Shown piece by piece: positions 6,500 to 7,835 of a DNA stretch of 7,835 nucleotides. The notes beneath the pieces are model-generated. The model did no database searches and was not told the origin of the DNA. It saw only the letters and a list, made by a program, of their open reading frames with translations. The stretch's first letter is position 1. The number at the start of each line of letters is the position of its first letter. Made by a program: the position numbers and the translations under genes. Source of the stretch: Candidatus Bathyarchaeota archaeon. GTDB taxonomy: Archaea; Thermoproteota; Bathyarchaeia; Bathyarchaeales; Bathyarchaeaceae. The stretch covers positions 1 through 7,835 of the forward strand of contig JACUTO010000066.1 in NCBI GenBank assembly GCA_014859755.1, read 5' to 3'.

Positions 6500-6544
6500 A
6501 TTCTTGAGAATTAGCCTACCGTGATTCCTAAGTTCTCAAAGAAT
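6500..6544. terminator. Long hairpin between convergent genes
   Basis: ATTCTTGAGAA-TTAG (6500-6514) pairs with CTAA-g-TTCTCAAAGAAT (6528-6544): about 15 base pairs with two single-base bulges and a 13-base loop. It lies two bases beyond the stop of the minus-strand zinc-ribbon gene and about 90 bp after top6A. It could form in transcripts from either side and act as a shared terminator or 3'-end stabiliser. No long T run adjoins it, so the function is inferred. Confidence 0.45.
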
Positions 6545-6545
6545 A

Positions 6546-6701
6546 CTAAGAAGGTGATGGAATCATGTATGTGGTACCCTCGTCTGACAGGACTAAGACG
6601 CTACGACACTTCAGGCATCTATAGTACCGGTTTGCACCTTTCTCGGTTTTTTCCGAGCCCAGATATTCTAGTTCCTTGTGGGAACACTCTTTCCCACTCA
6701 A
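6546..6701 (-). CDS. Small zinc-ribbon-like protein
   Basis: On the minus strand a 51-residue ORF reads MSGKECSHKELEYLGSEK at its N-terminus. It continues through GANRYYRCLKCRSVLVLSD (22-40) to a short C-terminal tail. C6-x-H8 and C29-x2-C32 form a complete four-ligand zinc site, with the tyrosine/arginine-rich strand and hydrophobic VLVL typical of a small zinc ribbon. I have seen this pattern in small uncharacterised archaeal proteins, but no function is known to me. The start is TTG at 6701-6699, just after an in-frame TGA, preceded by GGGTGTGA as a weak Shine-Dalgarno sequence. A good TATA box lies about 50 bp upstream (6757-6750). It converges on top6A and lies downstream of the TIGR04076 gene on the same strand. 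The overlapping plus-strand ORF at 6521-6757 has no comparable features. Confidence 0.72.
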   Translation of the reverse strand: MSGKECSHKELEYLGSEKTEKGANRYYRCLKCRSVLVLSDEGTTYMIPSPS

Positions 6702-6749
6702 ACTTCACACCCATGAAAATATTGTCAGATTCGAATTTCGGTATTTCAC

Positions 6750-6757
6750 TTATATAA
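6750..6757 (-). promoter_or_regulatory. TATA box for the small zinc-ribbon gene
   Basis: Read on the minus strand, TTATATAA is a near-ideal archaeal TATA sequence. It predicts a start near 6727 and a leader of about 26 nt before the TTG at 6701. The remaining DNA from 6758 to 6879 shows only short inverted repeats, such as GCGTC/GACGC at 6763-6785, and no gene. Confidence 0.6.
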
Positions 6758-6879
6758 CTCTGGCGTCAACCTTAACTGAAGACGCAAGTGGAAAGAATAT
6801 CGTTTCAAACCAGCAATCAAAACTAGTTAAATGCTCGTAAGGTTAGTTAGAGTTCTGTTGTCCAGTAGTGAATTTGCTT

Positions 6880-7149
6880 TCAGAGAGATTCCCTTTCTAC
6901 TTTGAAGATAACTGGTCTATCTGCGTCCGGGCATTGAATAGTTTCCTTGTAGTTTATCCAGTCTTCTTCTGGGGTGTCTCTGCAAAGAGCAGTGAGATAT
7001 GGAGCCAACGATAAGAGAGCATAGAGACATAGCCTGTCACTCTTTTCCTTAACGATCTCTGGTTCTTCAAAAGTTATTTTATCTCCAACTTTATAGTATG
7101 GACAATTTCCCCTAGACTCTTTAACGGTCAGGATCACACGATAAGGCAT
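6880..7149 (-). CDS. TIGR04076 family protein
   Basis: This 89-residue protein fits TIGR04076, a small cysteine-containing family of unknown function common in anaerobic archaea and bacteria. Typical features are the N-terminal strand YRVILTVKE (3-11), C16 followed by KVGDKITF (20-27), a central C41 in LCLYALLSLAPYL, and the C-terminal signature QCPDADRPVIFKVER (72-86) with C73. A fourth cysteine is at 56. No membrane segment or signal peptide. The start is ATG 7149, preceded directly by GGGGATGTGA (7160-7151), a good ribosome binding site. A longer reading frame from 7197 would add 16 residues not expected in the family. A TATA-like TATTTTTATT (7190-7181) lies just upstream. Confidence 0.85.
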   Translation of the reverse strand: MPYRVILTVKESRGNCPYYKVGDKITFEEPEIVKEKSDRLCLYALLSLAPYLTALCRDTPEEDWINYKETIQCPDADRPVIFKVERESL

Positions 7150-7180
7150 TTCACATCCCCAAACAATAAGAGTACACCAA

Positions 7181-7190
7181 AATAAAAATA
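7181..7190 (-). promoter_or_regulatory. Possible TATA box for the TIGR04076 gene
   Basis: The minus strand reads TATTTTTATT about 32-41 bp before the ATG at 7149. This would give a short leader just containing the GGGGATGTGA ribosome site. The match is moderate. Confidence 0.4.
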
Positions 7191-7227
7191 CTTCCAACGC
7201 TTGCTAGACATCGCTCGACGAATAACT

Positions 7228-7237
7228 TAAAATAAAT
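7228..7237 (+). promoter_or_regulatory. TATA box for the two-helix membrane protein gene
   Basis: TTAAAATAAA lies about 40-47 bp before the ATG at 7275, predicting a start near 7258 and a leader of about 17 nt that carries GAAGGTG (7263-7269) as ribosome binding site. Confidence 0.5.
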
Positions 7238-7274
7238 CTAAGGAATGTAAAAGTAAGCCTTAGAAGGTGTCAAC

Positions 7275-7478
7275 ATGAGCGAGGAGAAGCCCATAGGATT
7301 AACAGTCGCCGAGAAATTCCTCGGATTACTAGTCATCTTGATCGGGGCCTTAACCGTCAATTTTACTTACAATGATCCCCCTGAGGACGTAGTTGCACCC
7401 TTTGCAGGCATCTTCATAGCCGCCGGCATAGCACTGATAGCAATAGGCGTTTTCTTAATACTAGCCAAAACCGAATAA
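7275..7478 (+). CDS. Small two-helix membrane protein, unknown function
   Basis: This 67-residue protein has two predicted membrane segments: residues 13-31 (EKFLGLLVILIGALTVNFT) and 42-63 (from PFAGIFIAAG to FLILAK). A short polar loop with an acidic part (YNDPPEDVV) joins them. The N-terminus MSEEKPIGLT is polar and the C-terminus ends KTE. A GAAGGTG ribosome site five bases before the ATG and an upstream TATA box support expression. I do not recognise a characterised family; small two-helix proteins of this type are common in archaea. After its TAA the same frame stays open for another 64 codons (see the ORF at 7530). Confidence 0.75.
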   Translation: MSEEKPIGLTVAEKFLGLLVILIGALTVNFTYNDPPEDVVAPFAGIFIAAGIALIAIGVFLILAKTE

Positions 7479-7529
7479 AGGATTAGCAAACAGGGAGTCA
7501 GCCCACCTAAAACATGGAAAATCCACCCC

Positions 7530-7673
7530 ATGGACCTCTATTTGGATCCAAATAGCAGTGAAATGTTGAAAACAATATTTTTTCCAAATCCGCTGTTGGA
7601 AGTCTATTTGGACCCAAATAAAATTAGAATATTGAAAGGGAGGAGGGGCTACGTTCATCTCAACGTCATTTGA
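7530..7673 (+). CDS. Doubtful small ORF with internal repeat
   Basis: A 47-residue ORF from ATG 7530 to TGA 7671-7673 contains a repeated peptide: MDLYLDPNSSEMLK (1-14) and LEVYLDPNKIRILK (23-36), 22 codons apart. Several differences between the copies are conservative (D/E, L/V, M/I), which hints at coding. Against this, there is no clear ribosome binding site or promoter, and the repeat is also a near-perfect DNA palindrome, which is a non-coding explanation. The frame is the same as that of the upstream membrane-protein gene and has no stop in between. It could be a real small protein, the decayed tail of a longer gene, or chance. Confidence 0.3.
   Translation: MDLYLDPNSSEMLKTIFFPNPLLEVYLDPNKIRILKGRRGYVHLNVI
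7531..7637. repeat. Pair of direct repeats, each centred on a palindrome
   Basis: Two copies, 7531-7571 and 7597-7637, are 66 bp apart and match at 32 of 41 positions by hand count. The first contains a perfect 18-bp palindrome, CTATTTGGATCCAAATAG (7538-7555). The second has TATTTGG-AC-CCAAATA (7605-7620). They lie between the small membrane-protein gene and tRNA-Gly. Possibilities are operator-like protein sites, remnants of a dispersed repeat, or codon repetition in the small ORF that covers them. Confidence 0.7.
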
Positions 7674-7695
7674 CTTTATGATAAGGCATAAGAGC

Positions 7696-7702
7696 TTTAA
7701 AT
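7696..7702 (+). promoter_or_regulatory. TATA box for tRNA-Gly
   Basis: TTTAAAT lies about 28 bp before the 5' end of the tRNA at 7727, the expected archaeal distance for transcription starting at or just before the mature end. Confidence 0.6.
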
Positions 7703-7726
7703 TGTGGCTAGGCTAGGAGGTTTGTG

Positions 7727-7834
7727 GCGGCCGTAGTCTAGAGATTAGTGCAAAACAGCGCTAGTTGGAAAACCTGGTTAGGACTTCGGCTTCCCGAGCC
7801 GACTACCCGGGTTCGAATCCCGGCGGCCGCACCA
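7727..7834 (+). tRNA. tRNA-Gly (CCC), interrupted by a D-loop intron
   Basis: The acceptor stem GCGGCCG (7727-7733) pairs with CGGCCGC (7824-7830). The D-stem is GTCT (7736-7739) with GGAC (7781-7784). The anticodon stem TCGGC/GCCGA encloses the loop TTCCCGA with anticodon CCC at 7793-7795. The T-arm is CCGGG-TTCGAAT-CCCGG (7807-7823). Discriminator A is 7831 and CCA is encoded at 7832-7834. The D-loop is about 31 bases too long; removing 7742-7772 gives the ordinary loop AGCCTGGTTA. The glycine identity decodes GGG. Confidence 0.93.
7742..7772 (+). other. Non-canonical tRNA intron in the D-loop
   Basis: An insertion of about 29-31 nt lies between G15 and the CCTGG of the D-loop. Bases 7744-7751 pair with 7758-7765 (8 bp, two G-U pairs) around the loop AAAACA. 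Outside this, TCTA (7737-7740) pairs with TGGA (7766-7769), leaving three-base bulges GAG (7741-7743) and AAA (7770-7772): a bulge-helix-bulge-like motif recognised by archaeal tRNA splicing endonuclease. Cutting by that geometry gives an intron of 7743-7771; comparison with ordinary tRNA-Gly favours 7742-7772. The exact boundaries are unsettled by one base at each end. Confidence 0.8.
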
Positions 7835-7835
7835 A

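Noticed and set aside
6578..6697. Cluster of short hairpins suggesting a structured RNA, such as GTGGGAA/TTCCCAC and CTCGG/CCGAG
   Set aside because: All lie inside the minus-strand zinc-ribbon coding sequence, which explains the region better; they match no RNA family I know.
6521..6757. Plus-strand ORF of 78 residues in the gap after top6A
   Set aside because: It has no recognisable motif, ribosome site or plausible composition, and it lies antisense to the better supported zinc-ribbon gene with its TATA box.
7461..7658. Minus-strand 65-residue ORF opposite the palindromic repeats
   Set aside because: Its repeated residues simply reflect the DNA palindromes, and it has no promoter or ribosome site.
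1..7835. CRISPR arrays, insertion sequences, integrases or phage genes
   Set aside because: No regularly spaced repeats, transposase or integrase sequences are visible. The two flanking tRNA genes could be integration sites, but no attachment-site duplication or integrase was seen.

Overview
The window looks archaeal. It carries the archaeal/eukaryotic-type initiation factor aIF2-beta, a RIO1 kinase, a KH-domain ribosome-assembly protein and both subunits of topoisomerase VI. It also has TATA-box promoters about 25 bp ahead of several genes, a tRNA with a non-canonical intron, and encoded CCA ends on both tRNAs. The gene order and the families DUF3786, DUF424 and TIGR04076 suggest an anaerobic TACK-group archaeon, possibly a Bathyarchaeia-like lineage. 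That placement is an inference from remembered families, not a database result.

Layout. Position 3-80 (minus) is a CAT-anticodon tRNA (elongator Met or Ile2, not initiator). 143-766 (minus) is a DUF3786 protein. It diverges from an unlisted 59-residue cysteine-rich protein (868-1047, plus) across a symmetric AT-rich promoter. Next come aIF2-beta (1176-1580) and DUF424 (1593-1889), in the same frame and separated only by one stop and four codons. RIO1 (1994-2794) and the KH protein (2781-3359) overlap, as do topoisomerase VI subunits B (3589-5340) and A (5321-6412). All six are on the plus strand. The convergent minus-strand side holds a small zinc-ribbon gene (6546-6701), too short for ordinary gene calling, and a TIGR04076 gene (6880-7149). 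On the plus strand follow a two-helix membrane protein (7275-7478), a doubtful small ORF containing two near-palindromic repeats (7530-7673), and tRNA-Gly(CCC) with an intron in its D-loop (7727-7834).

How the genes work together. The central block joins translation initiation (aIF2-beta), small-subunit maturation (RIO1 and a Dim2/Pno1-like KH protein) and DNA topology (topoisomerase VI). In many archaea RIO1, the KH protein and topo VI B/A follow an aIF1A gene; aIF1A is absent here and aIF2-beta/DUF424 occupies the upstream position.

Most notable observations: (1) topoisomerase VI subunit B has a complete tandem duplication of its H2TH domain, two ungapped copies 73 residues apart with about half the residues identical; (2) tRNA-Gly has an intron of about 30 nt in the D-loop with a bulge-helix-bulge-like fold; (3) two small cysteine-rich genes and one questionable repeat-bearing ORF lie in apparently empty DNA.
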